64,000 nt of DNA, taken from NCBI RefSeq assembly GCF_000346465.2, contig NC_034012.1, forward strand, positions 23,974,812-24,038,811, in the 5' to 3' direction. Shown in pieces: positions 24,449 to 35,615 of this stretch. Below the pieces are notes generated by a model. It searched no databases and was not told the origin of the DNA. It worked only from the letters and a program-made list of their open reading frames with translations. Within the stretch, counting starts at the first letter, position 1; each line of letters starts with the position of its first letter. The position numbers and the translations under genes are program-made. This stretch comes from Prunus persica. Its lineage: Eukaryota; Streptophyta; Magnoliopsida; Rosales; Rosaceae.

Positions 24449-25011
24449 CTTTCTTTGTTTATTGGTTTCTTTCTTTGTTTCTCTCTCTCTCAATCTGAAT
24501 ACTCAAAAGTGTTGAACAAAACAGACAACAGTAGAAATAGCAAGGCAGATGGGATGATGCTACTTGCTTGCCAGGGATAGCTCGCCAGGCGCGAAGATAG
24601 TGGCTTACTTTTTTAATCGAAATTTAGAGAAGAGGGGAAGGAAACTATTTTATAACAACTTTTTCTTCCATATTAAATTAACCATCTCTTCTCTCTCCTA
24701 CGTTGTAACTTTCATGTTTTTTTTTTTATATTATACAAGGAAATTGAAAGCATCCTAATCCGATGGGACTAACACGTGGAAGGATAATCTTTCAATGGAA
24801 AAAAAATAAAATAAAATTAGTGTACTAATCACTGAAGTTATTTATTTTTTATGCAAGCATAAAATAGTCTAAGGAAACATGTTCTAAGCGGTATTGAATA
24901 GATACTAGTTACTCAATGGTTCTCACTTTTAGGTATTGTTAATTAGGCATTAAGAATGCAGTAAGAATCTCTACTCAATGTCGAAGATAATTTGGTCTCA
25001 ATTATCTGTGT
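24449..25011. promoter_or_regulatory. Upstream region of the HER2-type gene
   Basis: The 5' leader carries a minus-strand GA/AG-rich stretch (24450-24490). AT-rich DNA follows to the copia target site. No TATA element can be fixed with confidence. Confidence 0.35.
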
Positions 25012-25016
25012 AGAGA

Positions 25017-28000
25017 TGTAAAGAAAGGAATAAGCTAATGTTTTGATTCAACCAGAATACTTTCTCATTACAACATCAATCATATTTATACAGTGGTGAT
25101 CCTAGAATTAACGAAATCATCAAGGAGCAAATACAAGAAGTCAGCTGTACTACTAAGGCAACAAATATACAGAATCAATTGTAAATCAATCAACCTAAAC
25201 TATAGGGATTTCGGTGATATCTCAACACTCCCCCTCAAGTTGGAGAGTGGATGTCAAGAACTCCCAACTTGCACAACATTGTTGAAAATCCTTCTTCTTA
25301 AAGGCTTTGTCAGGATGTCCGCCACCTGTTGTGAGGAAGAAACATGTTTTGTAACTATTGAACCATCTTGGATCTTGTCTCTGATGAAATGGCAATCCAT
25401 CTCAATATGCCTTGTTCTTTCGTGAAAAACAGGATTAGCAGCTATATGTAATGCAGCTTGGTTGTCGCAATGTAGTGTGACTGGTTCTGAATCTGTTAGT
25501 TGCAAGTCTTGTAATAGACACCGCAACCAAGAGCTCACAACATGTGCTAGCCATGGCTCTATATTCAGCTTCCGCTGAAGAGAGAGATACAGTCTTCTGT
25601 CTCTTTGTCCTCCAAGAGATCAACGAGTTTCCCAGAAACACAAAGTAACCTGTGGTCGACCTGCGAGTCGTCGGACACCCCGCCCAATCAGAATCACAAA
25701 ACGCCTTCAACTTTAAGTCATCCTGTGTTGGAAAGAGTATTCCTTGGCCTGGAGTGTATTTAAGGTATCTCAAGATTCGAACCGCTGCATCCATATGTGG
25801 GACGCGCGGCTCATGCATAAACCTGCTGAGCACATGTACAGCATATGTGATATCGGGCCGTGTGATCGTCAAGTAGATTAAACGTCCCACGAGCCTTCTA
25901 TACTTGGCGGGGTCCTTGAGTATCTCCCCTTCATTTGAGAGCTTGATGTTTTGTTCCATGGGAAAACTTACTGGTCGTGCTCCCAAAATACCTGCATCTT
26001 TGAGAATCTCCAAGGTGTATTTCCTCTGGGAGATGCATATACCTTGCTTGAAACGGGACACTTCAATCCCTAAAAAATACTTCAAATCACCAAGGTCTTT
26101 GATTCGGAATCCAGTGTGCAAAAACTGTTTGAGAGAATTAATCGCAACTACATTATTTCCTATAATCAGAATGTCATCGACATAAATTAAGAGAGCTGTA
26201 AAAGACTTCCCATTTTTGCAAGTGAAGAGTGAATAATCAACTTTGGATTGGGTGTAGCCTGCAGCTTGTATGGCTTTTGAAAACTTTGCAAACCACTGTC
26301 GAGATGCCTGTTTTAAACCATATAGAGACTTGTTGAGGCGATATACCAAATTCTCCCCCTGTCGCTGACAACCAGGAGGCAGAGACATATAGATTTCCTC
26401 ATGGAGATCCCCATGAAGAAAAGCATTGTGCACCTCAAGTTGGTGAAGTGACCAATTTTGGGCAGTGGCAAGAGAAAGAATGCACCGAACAGTGACCATT
26501 TTGCTGTGGGAGAGAAAGTGTCGTGATAGTCAATGCCCTCTGTCTGGGTGTACCCTTTAGCCACCAAACGAGCCTTATAACGCTCAATGGATCCATCTGA
26601 GCAATGCTTGATTTTATAGACCCATTTACAACCAATGGGTTCTTTGCCAGGAGGAAGAGTGGTGATGGTCCAAGTGTGATTGGACTTTAAAGCCTGTAGT
26701 TCCGAATCCATGGCTTCTTTCCAATGAGGATCAAGTGCTGCCTCTACAAAAGAATGGGGTTCCATGCTTCTTCTAATGTTGGCAATAAAAGAGAGATGTG
26801 AAGGTGAATAGCGCCGGTAAGACAAATAATTACAAAGAGGATAACGAGTACCTTTAAGATGACTTGGCGAGGAAGACGACATAGGGTCATGTGGGGGCAT
26901 CGTCACTTGTGAACAAACATAATCTTTGAGAAGAACAGAAGGTGTCTTATGGCGATGGGATTGTCTCAAAGGTGGTGCTGAAACTGGTGGTGGAGAAGAA
27001 ATTGGCAATTGTGGCTCTGGGGTGATATGCTGGTCATGATTTGGAAGAGGTGGTGTTGGTGTATATGGATTGGTGGTATCTTGGTTGTTGATATCTTGGC
27101 TGGGTGATGGGCTAAGTGGCGTATCATAAATAGGAATAGGTAAGACAGATGTTGTTGTGGTGGAAGATTATTGTGCCAGTGATTGATGTGGGAAAGAATC
27201 CTCATGGAAGATGACATCTCTACTAGTGAAGAGTTTGTGAGTATCAAGGTCATATAATTTATAAGCCTTTTGTCCAATGGGGTAGCCAATGAAAACACAT
27301 CTCTTGGCGTGGGAAGCAAATTTATGAGATGGGTGGATAGAAGTTGCATAAGCGAGACAACCGAAAACTCTCATGTGTGAATAAGAAGGAGGCTTAGCAT
27401 ATAGCATCTCATATGGGGTTTTGTGTGAAAGAATAGGTGTAGGGAATCTATTGATTAAATAAGTGGCTGTGAGCACACATTCACCCCAAAAATGGAGTGG
27501 GAGATGAGCTTGAAAACGTAATGCCCTAGCCGTCTCAAGAATATGCTGATGCTTGCGTTCCACGACATCATTTTGTTGTGGTGTGGAAACACAAGAGTGT
27601 TGAAAAATTATCCCATTATCCTTGAAAAAGGCACACATAGAAATAAACTCTTCCCCATTATCCGCACGGATTTTTTGCACTTGAGAATGAAATTGGGTTT
27701 GAATAAAAGAAAAAAAGGATTTAAGTAGACTCTGTGTTTCACTTTTATGGTGCACGAGAAAAATCCAAGTGAACCGTGAATAATCATCAACCACTGTTAA
27801 AAAGTAACGTGCCCCAGAAAGTGAGGCAATTTTATAAGGCCCCCAAATGTCATAACGAATAAGAGAAAAAGGCTTCGTAGTTGAAATAGAACTAGTATTG
27901 AAAGGTAAACGAGTTTGTTTGGCCAATGGACAAACATCACAAATATTATTTGAATGAAAGGGAAATTGTAACAGAGTTTTAGCCATGAATTGTAAACGAG

Positions 28001-29840
28001 ATAAAGATAAATGGCCCAAACGCCGATGCCATAAATGGGTAGAGGTGGTGACAAGACTGCAGGAACATTGAGGTATGGGAGAATAAGGTTTGGAATCTGA
28101 GGTTGCAGAACCCAACGCCACAAGGTGATAGAGACCCCCACTTTGTTTACCCAAACCAATCGTCGTCTTCGTAGCCAAGTCCTGCAAAATGCACCCAGTA
28201 GGAAAAAAAGTTATTGAACAATTCAATCCTTTTGTAAGTTTGCTTACAGACATAAGATTGACCTTGAAAGAAGGGATATGTAAAACATCTCGTAAATGAA
28301 CTTGTGAATTTAAAGATAAAGTCCCAGTAGAAGAGATAGGAGCCTTTTCACCACTAGGCAAGACAATAGGTGGCATTGAAGAATTTGAGCATTTAGAAGT
28401 AAGTGAATACGAAGATGAAGTGATGTGATCGATTGCCCCACTATCGATTATCCATTGATGTAAGGGCAAACTCGACCTTGACAAACCTGATGACAGAGCA
28501 GCAGCGTTTGCCTGGGACGGTCCCTGGTCATTCATCTTCGCATTCATCATGGAAAGCATTTGTTGGTATTGTGTCTCAGAAAGATTAGGTATAGCAGCTT
28601 GTAATTCTTGCAAGGTGGGACTAGAAGTCACATGGTTAGCCGAGAAGGATGCAGCCCCATGCTTGTCACGATTGCCATTCCCATTAGCTTTCTTGGACTT
28701 GTGGAAGCGGTGGCCTGGAGGGTAACCATTCAGTTTCCAGCATGTCTTAATAGTGTGATGGTCAACGTCATAGTGTGAGCAATGGAGAGGCCTACGATTT
28801 GGATTGGAAGTTCTTTGACTCTGTCGAACCGCCATGGCCGCAGTCTCTACAACGGGTCGGGAGGATCCCAATTCCCGTTGTTTCTCTTCTTGGAAAATTA
28901 GGGAATATGTCTTGCGAAATGCAGGCAAGGTTTGCATGAGCAATATTTGTCCATGAGCCGCAGCATAGGACTCGTTGAGTTCCATGAGAAACTGCATAAT
29001 TTTGTTTCGTTCTTCTTGTTCAGCATGAGTCTTCATTGCCCCACAGCTACAAGGACAGACATTGTTGTATGATGCTAATTCATCCTAGAGACCTTTCAAC
29101 TTTGTGTCATACGCAGCGACGGTCATCTGATCTTGAGTAAGTGAAGCTATGTCACGCTCAATTTGGAAAATCCTGGGTGCGTTGCTTTGGGAGAAACGTT
29201 CCTCAAGGTCCTGCCAAATATCATAGGCTGTGTCTGAATAAATCACGTTATCGGCTATATCTTGTTCGAGTGAGTTCAGGATCCAAGATAGGACCATGTC
29301 ATTGGAGCGCCGCCATAGGGAAAAACCTTCTGGATCAATCTTCACTGATGGTCTTTTGACAGATCCATCGACAAAACCAAGTTTATTCTTGGCACTCAGA
29401 GAGATCTTGATGGAACGACACCATGTCCCATAGTTATCTCCATTCAAAAGCTTGGAAACTATGACCATTCCTGGATGGTCTGAATGATGAATAAAAAAGG
29501 GACTGGAAGTATCGTTAGTGCTTCCATCCTTGGAAGAATGTTTTTTGGTTGAGTCGTCAGCCATGATAGAGAAAGAGGGACGACTATGCAAAAAGGAGAG
29601 CTAGGGTTGGGATCTCTGCTCTGATACCATGTAAAAAAAGGAATAGGCTAATGTTTTGATTCAACCAAAATACTTTCTCATTACAACATCAATCATATTT
29701 ATACAGTGGTGATCCTAGAATTAACGAAATCATCAAGGAGCAAATACAAGAAGTCAGCTGTACTACTAAGGCAACAAATATATAGAATCAATTGTAAATC
29801 AATCAACCTAAACTATAGGGATTTCGGTGATATCTCAACA
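25017..29840 (-). mobile_element. Complete Ty1/copia retrotransposon, minus strand
   Basis: LTRs at 25017-25227 and 29630-29840 are each 211 bp, TGTAAA...CAACA in window orientation, and differ at about 4 positions. The target duplication AGAGA is at 25012-25016 and 29841-29845. Just inside the 5' LTR (right side) the minus strand reads TGGTATCAGAGC, the initiator-Met tRNA primer site. Just inside the 3' LTR it reads TTGAGGGGGAG, the polypurine tract. About 98% LTR identity means a young insertion, yet the coding region is broken. Confidence 0.95.
25254..29591 (-). pseudogene. Copia gag-pol polyprotein, broken by two stops and two frameshifts
   Basis: Order along the minus strand is gag, protease, integrase, reverse transcriptase and RNase H. 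Gag (29085-29591) has LLNGDNYGTWCRSIKISL. The ORF 27168-29036 continues gag, then gives the protease motif WIIDSGA, the integrase zinc finger region (LWHRRLGHLS...CDVC) and the core from YDIWGP to VDDYSRFTW. RT lies in 25435-27008 with YVDDILIIG, and RNase H ends with [16 protein letters not shown] and ADILTKPL. In-frame stops lie near 29083 and 27168. Frame changes lie near 26505 and 25545. All domains are present, so it decayed recently. Confidence 0.92.
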
Positions 29841-29845
29841 AGAGA

Positions 29846-30230
29846 CACTAAAAGAGGAATTTGGGTACCTATGTATTGTGTAAGGGATGCTAAACGTGAT
29901 CGTATACATGAATTCTTCGATGGAGTTTTACTTGTCCATCAAAGAAGAATTCTTCGTTACAACTATGTAAGTGATCCTTAAATTTGAGGCTTCACATTTG
30001 TCTTGTATATATAACTTTGACAATGCAACAAGTCTTAGTTCTAACCATGAGTTATGATAATGTACCGACATAGTGATTTGTATACGAAGGCAATGAATGT
30101 ACAATATAGGATTTATCATCTCTAGTAAAATAGGAGAATATTTCATGAAAGGATGATTCAGAAATCTCTAGCCATAGTGTAAATTGTATTGAATCATGTA
30201 TGAAGGACTGTTATTCCTAGTATCATAATT
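29846..30230 (+). other. Unplaced open frame beside the copia insertion (possible FAR1-like relic)
   Basis: The plus frame runs RDTKRGIWVPMYCVRDAKRD and then HEFFDGVLLVHQ, and with the copia element removed it extends leftwards. The W-V-P-x-Y and FFDG words recall FAR1/FRS proteins, but the match is weak and there is an upstream stop. The rest of the stretch is unrecognised. Confidence 0.25.
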
Positions 30231-30641
30231 AGGGCTTGATAGTAATTCATGCCTAATGAGTTACAATCAAAACATTGTATGATAGAGAAATTGAATTACA
30301 TGGACATGGTAGTCGTAATCGGAATTATGTTCAATTCATTTTGTGTCATGTCGGGCTCGTGTCGTGTCGAGATAATAAACGTGTCAAGAATGCTCAATCC
30401 GAACCCGACCCATTTAATAAACGTGTCGAGTCGGGTTCAGGTCGTCTTAAACAGGTTACTTGGTTAATAACCTGTTTAATAAAAAATGGTAGCAACTAAT
30501 AAAGCAACATCAATATGTATAAAGAACCATAAACTTGGACGACCCGCGATTAAATTTCATAAATAATAATATGTATGTTACAAAACTCACAATTGAAAAA
30601 ATTTATTTAAAAAAAAAAGAGAGAGGAGAGAAAATATAAGG

Positions 30642-30713
<72 letters not shown>

Positions 30714-31033
30714 CGAGAAGGAAAAAAAAGAGAGGAGAGAAGAGAGACGGAAAAGGAAGAAAAACAAAAGAGAGAGAAGAAAAAGAAACATTATAAATAT
30801 CAAAAGGCGTAGCATATAATTACAAAGTTATTTGTAGCATGGTGGATAAGGTGTTAGAGAGAAATGAAGGTGGCAGGGGTTCGAAACCCCTTGTGTGCGC
30901 CATGAAGTCTCATGGCAAGTTGACCCGAAAAATTACCCAATTATTAATCATGCGGGTTTGGGTCGTATTTTTTCCGTGCAGATTTCGAGTCGTGTAACGG
31001 GTCGTATTGGAAATTGCCACCCCTAGCTAGGCG
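30231..31033. repeat. Dispersed repeat with GTGTCGGGTCGTGTCG-type motifs, (GA)n and a tRNA-like box
   Basis: The left part (30340-30480) iterates cgtgtcgagtcgggttc-type words and the right end reads gggtcgtattggaaattgccacccct. Such motif-rich ends with a (T)AGGGGTGGCAAT terminus occur in plant non-autonomous DNA elements. A GA microsatellite fills 30640-30711. At 30834-30890, TAGCATGGTGGATAAGG and GGGGTTCGAAACCCC resemble Pol III A and B boxes. Boundaries and target duplication are not resolved. Confidence 0.4.
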
Positions 31034-31660
31034 CCACAGTTGGCTTGTGAAAGCCCTGAGGGTAAAATGGTAATTTTATACTCAAGGGATATTTAGAATG
31101 AGTTCTAAGTTGTAAATATTAATTGTGATTAATATTGTTGATTCCATTGGCAGGTTAGTTAGAACGCAATAGAGGTGAATAGTAGTTTTGGTGAATAAGA
31201 GGGCAATATTAGTTAATGATTAATTACTTTGGGCAATTGAGTAATTAAAAGATGTTATGTTGCCCCTGTTGTAAATATATATGGTGGAGCCCACCTCTAC
31301 TTGCCTATAAATATGGCATCCCCCTCTACTTGTCTGATATACAGAAATGAGAAGAAAAATCAGCTTCTACTCCCTTCTCTCCATCTCAATTCCCTCTCCA
31401 ATTTCTCTAGATTTATAACACGTTATCAGCACGATTTCTCTATCTCTAAATTCAGAGCCTCAACGCTCTCTCTTTTTCTCTCCTCACAACTCTATGCACC
31501 TCCTCTCAATTCTGGTTCTTGGAACCGAATTTTTGGCCTGCTGATAAGAAAGCAAGACTCTGCAATAATGAGTTTCTCTTTCAAACCACACCACAAAGCC
31601 CAACTTCATTTCTTCAGCTCTCATATATCTGTCAAGCAATTTAGCAAACAGTTTGCGAGC

Positions 31661-31729
31661 ATGTCCAGGGCAACCGTTGAGCTCGATTTCTTCGGCATGG
31701 ATCAGCATCGTGACCCTTCCTCCCCCTGA
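31661..31729 (+). pseudogene. Captured JAZ/TIFY N-terminus (JAZ10/TIFY9-like)
   Basis: ATG at 31661 opens MSRATVELDFFGMDQ, which matches the N-terminus of jasmonate ZIM-domain repressors of the JAZ10 type. The homology stops after about 20 residues, before the TIFY and Jas motifs. The 100 bases upstream may be its 5'UTR. The frame is open back to an ATG at 31301 inside the LTR, giving a 142-codon chimeric ORF. Confidence 0.6.
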
Positions 31730-31794
31730 TGTGTGTAGAATCAATCTCACCCAGCAAATCCAAACCTCCACAAATACCGCTTCTGTCTACCCGC

Positions 31795-31920
31795 TCTCTC
31801 TAATAATTCTTGCTCCAAGTATTTGATAAGTTGCTCCTGTGCTATACTTTCTAAGCGCTGCTTGAGGGCTTTGTTCTCCATGCTCAGAATTAGATTCTGC
31901 TGGTTGAGAAATTCCAGCTC
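31795..31920 (-). pseudogene. Captured bZIP leucine-zipper fragment
   Basis: The minus strand reads [19 protein letters not shown] followed by [19 protein letters not shown]. This is the leucine zipper and following helix of the plant bZIP group that includes At1g58110/At4g06598-type proteins. The basic region is absent, and the ORF upstream (to 32175) is unrelated sequence. It lies in the opposite orientation to the JAZ and monooxygenase pieces. Confidence 0.65.
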
Positions 31921-31924
31921 GCCG

Positions 31925-32030
31925 GTCGACCCGTTTCTAGTCGGGTACCAGCCCTCGGATCTCCAAATCGCGTTGGAGTTCCTCACCAACTGGCTTTCCT
32001 TCCTCTCCAGAGATCCATTTAAGGCAAAAG
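31925..32030 (+). other. Fourth open segment in the gene-capturing element, origin unknown
   Basis: The plus frame gives [20 protein letters not shown] and [11 protein letters not shown], which reads like genuine plant protein. It lies between the bZIP and monooxygenase pieces and is probably another captured exon. I cannot name the family. Confidence 0.35.
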
Positions 32031-32040
32031 GAAAGCACAG

Positions 32041-32155
32041 AGACCATGAAGTTCGATGTGTGAAAAGGAAGTTGTTGGATGGCCTTGCAAATGAACTCCC
32101 CAGTGGCACCATCAGGTTATCATCCAAGGTGGTTTCCGTTGACCAATCAGGATGG
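32041..32155 (+). pseudogene. Captured FAD-dependent monooxygenase fragment
   Basis: The plus frame reads [20 protein letters not shown], then [17 protein letters not shown]. This is typical of plant FAD monooxygenases (MO1/salicylate-hydroxylase-like) between the substrate and second FAD motifs. Neither the GxGxxG nor the GD FAD motif is included. Homology ends near 32152. Confidence 0.65.
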
Positions 32156-33231
32156 CCAGTCAAAAGGCCCCCCAAGACAGCATCATTAAAGACAAATGAT
32201 GATGTCTTCCCATCATTGCAACAAACACCATCATGACATACAAAAATATTCCTCCACTAAGGAGGGAACCCAAGGCACCGTAAGCATGTGCAGCTCCCCC
32301 ATTTTTCTCTTCCTTTCAGCCATCAATTGTAGACCATGCATACATCTCCCATACATGCATTCATGCGCTTTGAAAGAGGAAAAATAACAGTCGTACATCT
32401 CGACTCCACTAAGGAGGGATAAGTGGAAAGAAGAAAAGCCAACGTAATATATCTAGCTTTCACTAATATATCAGTATAACAATATTACACTATTTGATCG
32501 TGGTGTTGATAAGAACCCACAAATAATTGTCTTTACTTTTTCCACACATTTATTTTATTTATTGTATGGTGTAGGATTATTACCCATACGACAGTATTTA
32601 TTTAAAAGGGTGGCGCGGGTTTATCGTCCACGCCTTTATTTTTATTTAAATGTATGGAGCAGAATTAGTGCCCATACAAGCACCTTTACTTTACATTAAC
32701 TCTCTGTTCATAAGAGATTTTGTTTCTTTAGAATGAACATCTGAAGAAAGAATCCATGAAGTGATCCTAACTCTGAGGGTTATTTATTTTTGACAGAGAA
32801 AAGAGTTGTGATTTTGCTCTTGCAGGATATAACTAGATCATCAAGCGCTACATTATATTTACTGGGCCGATACGAGCTTGAATGATACTTGAGAAAAGTT
32901 TCTCCCACCTAAGGATGTAAGCAATACTTGTGTTATTTTATGCTTATATACTTATTTGATATTTTATCTTGAAAGGTAACCAAATGGGAAGATAAGTCTG
33001 TTCCAAAAGAATGGCTTGTATGTATCCATGAATTATTAATGCAAATTTTACAAATTGTAAGTTGGATACATTGATAATACACTGCGCAGATTAAAGTCCC
33101 ATAAGAATAGAATATGGGTATAGCAGTGATCAATATGATGCACGCCTGTTGCGCAGCAAATGATGTGGATTGAAGTCCCGAAAGGACAATCCTTTGACAT
33201 GTCAATATTGATATTGTGCACGCCTAATGCG

Positions 33232-33299
33232 TAGCAAATTATATGGGTTAAAGTCCCATAATATGGGTTAAGGTCCCATAATATGGGTTAAGGTCCCAG
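33232..33299. repeat. Short tandem repeat atatgggttaaggtcccata
   Basis: Three adjoining copies of a 21-bp unit in the non-coding interior of the gene-capturing LTR element. A wider array of related 'gtcccataa' words extends to about 33090. Confidence 0.8.
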
Positions 33300-34510
33300 C
33301 AATTAATTGACATGAATGTATTAATCTGTGGCATGCCTTCAGCATGACAGATATATGGGTTCTAAGTTCCAACTCCCTAAATGGAGATTATCCACGCCCT
33401 ACTGCTAAATAACGCTCCAATGGAGGTTATAATCCACATTCTCACATAATAAAAGCCCCATGAAGTGGCTTGGGTACCCAAAAGCAAAGAAATGCTTATA
33501 ATTGATGCATGCACGTGCAAATGAGAATGATGGGATCATGAATTGATGAATGACAATTTTTAGTTTTGGAGTAGCTACTCAAATCATCAATGGGCTGTGT
33601 TGATTGGAACCACGTTCAATTATTAAATGTCGACAATATCATTGGCCAAAATGGAATGAGGTAATTCCATTATAGATGAGAATGAACGTGAATGAACAAA
33701 CCCACAGTACGAACCCCAAAAGATGTTAATACTAAAATTTATACTTGGGTGTTCGGAATAAAAGGGAATATACCTACTTTGTATGACACACTGTTTCTGA
33801 CAGAAACAAGGAATGTTGGGTTTTCTCCATATTTACAGATTCAATTGTGCCCCCTTATTACACAATTACGGAGACCAACATATTATCTTTAAGGATTATT
33901 AAATGCATGGAGCATATCGCCAGAAGCGATTTCCTAAAGATGTATAAATAGCTGGGTTAAAACTATATAATGTGTCATAAAGTTTAATCCCTTTTAAACA
34001 AAATCCGTTGAGAGGATTGACATTGCATAAAGCAAGTCCCTAAAGGACATGTGCTTGAAGCACAAAATTTGTACTCAATATTAATATGCATAAATTACCT
34101 CAGTGAGTACATTGATTATAATGTGATTGCAACACATTAAAGCTTTTGCAGAATTCACGAAATATTTGTCTCGACTTAAAAATCGAGCATTATGCCAACG
34201 AGATTCTTGCTTATACTAAGAAAGTATTGAAGCATTTTTATGAGGATTATCCGTTGGACACTTTAAGGATTTTCCGGAAGTATATTGGACCGTACATTGT
34301 ATTTTTCAGATAGAGCTCAACTCCATCACCATCATTTTGGGATGATGTGAGGCATATTTGATGCTATCTCAGCATAACACCACATACGGGCATATTTTTT
34401 GAGTGAACTTACAAATAGCCCAAGTGTTATTAGATATGCGGACTCTGGAAATTTCTATGGTCGCATACTGGAAAAGCTAGTCATGAAGTTTTCATGGGGA
34501 GATATTCATC

Positions 34511-34935
34511 AGGGGGAGCGTGGTATTAATAAAGACCTTCACACACTGTACTCTTTTTCCTTCATCCAGGTTTTTATCCCACTGGGTTTTTCCTGGTAAG
34601 GTTTTAACGAGGCAGTGTCGCTCGAGATTGCCTCACAGAAGCAGTGTCAACTACAATATTCAGAAAGATGATCAACAGTATGGCTTAAAGATATTTTGCC
34701 AAGCATCAGGGGGAGCGTGCTATCAATAAAGATCTTCAAACACTGTACTCTTTTTCCTTCGTCCAGGTTTTTATCCCACTGGGTTTTTCCTGGCAAGGTT
34801 TTAAGGAGGCAGTGTTGCACGCGCGTCAATATACATAGAATTTTATGTTACACATGATTATGTACTCTTTTTCCCTTTGACCAGTTTTTTGTCCCACTGA
34901 GTTTTTACTGGCAAGGTTTTTAACGAGGCATATTC
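34511..34935 (+). repeat. Three-copy 3' module ending in a polypurine tract
   Basis: Units at 34511, 34707 and 34861 share tgtactctttttcc and a ttttatcccactggg / ggcaaggttttaacgaggca block. The first two begin with caGGGGGAGcgtg, a copy of the tract that precedes the right LTR. Confidence 0.8.
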
Positions 34936-35122
34936 CATATCATTTGTGGTCTCCAAGGGGGAGTGTTGTAAATATATATGGTGGAGCCCACCTCTACTTG
35001 CCTATAAATATGGCATCCCCCTCTACTTGTCTGATATACAGAAATGAGAAGAAAAATCAGCTTCTACTCCCTTCTCTCCATCTCAATTCCCTCTCCAATT
35101 TCTCTAGATTTATAACAGCCCC

Positions 35123-35615
35123 TTTTTTTTTAAAGATCAATCCTCAAATTCTAGATGAGTATTGCTTTTTTTTTTTTTTTTTCTTTTTGTGTGTGTGTGT
35201 ACAAAAGAATACAAATGAGTAATAAACACTTTTAGCATGCCTATTTTAGTCATTTAACATAGTCTAAACAGTTCCACACAAAAATTTATCAAAGTTTTTT
35301 ACACTACTTGTTATCTCACAACACTTTTGCAAAATACAGTTTATCAAACGCTAAATTACTTTATTTTACAATTGATTATCCTCACAACATAAGATAAACA
35401 ATTTTGTTTAAAAGCACGACAATACCAAATTCGCCCTTCGGCATCAAAGAGGCGGACTTGTCGAGGAATGCCTTAAAAAACATCTCAGCAGATGAATGTG
35501 CCAGGTAAAACATGAGGTGCAATATGTAGAGTAGTAGTATATCATACAAAAAGATAACCAATTACTCATATCTTTCTATTTACTCTTACACTTAATTACA
35601 ACAAGCTTGAACTAA
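35123..35615. other. 3' flank of the KOKOPELLI-like gene
   Basis: T-rich and GT-repeat DNA (35166-35200), then AT-rich sequence. It probably includes the KOKOPELLI-like 3'UTR. No ARIADNE-like convergent gene is visible here. Confidence 0.4.

Larger units (their letters stand above)
31267..35117 (+). mobile_element. Non-autonomous LTR retrotransposon carrying captured host-gene fragments
   Basis: LTRs of 154 bp at 31267-31420 and 34964-35117 read identically base for base. They run TGTTGTAAATATATATGG...TTTATAACA and are flanked by GCCCC (31262-31266, 35118-35122). A primer-site box CGTTATCAGCACGA follows the left LTR, and the polypurine tract AAGGGGGAG precedes the right LTR. The 3.5-kb interior has no gag, protease, integrase, RT or RNase H that I can find. 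It begins with pieces of a JAZ/TIFY gene, a bZIP gene and a FAD monooxygenase gene. It then has about 2.5 kb of non-coding sequence with a purine-tract module repeated near the 3' end. It must rely on proteins from another copia element. Confidence 0.92.

Noticed and set aside
30834..30890. A nuclear tRNA gene
   Set aside because: A- and B-box-like words are present, but the sequence cannot form a full cloverleaf with an acceptor stem; more likely repeat-derived.
31747..32175. 142-codon minus-strand ORF as a complete bZIP gene
   Set aside because: Only about 42 codons match a bZIP zipper; the N-terminal half overlaps the plus-strand monooxygenase piece and lacks the basic region.
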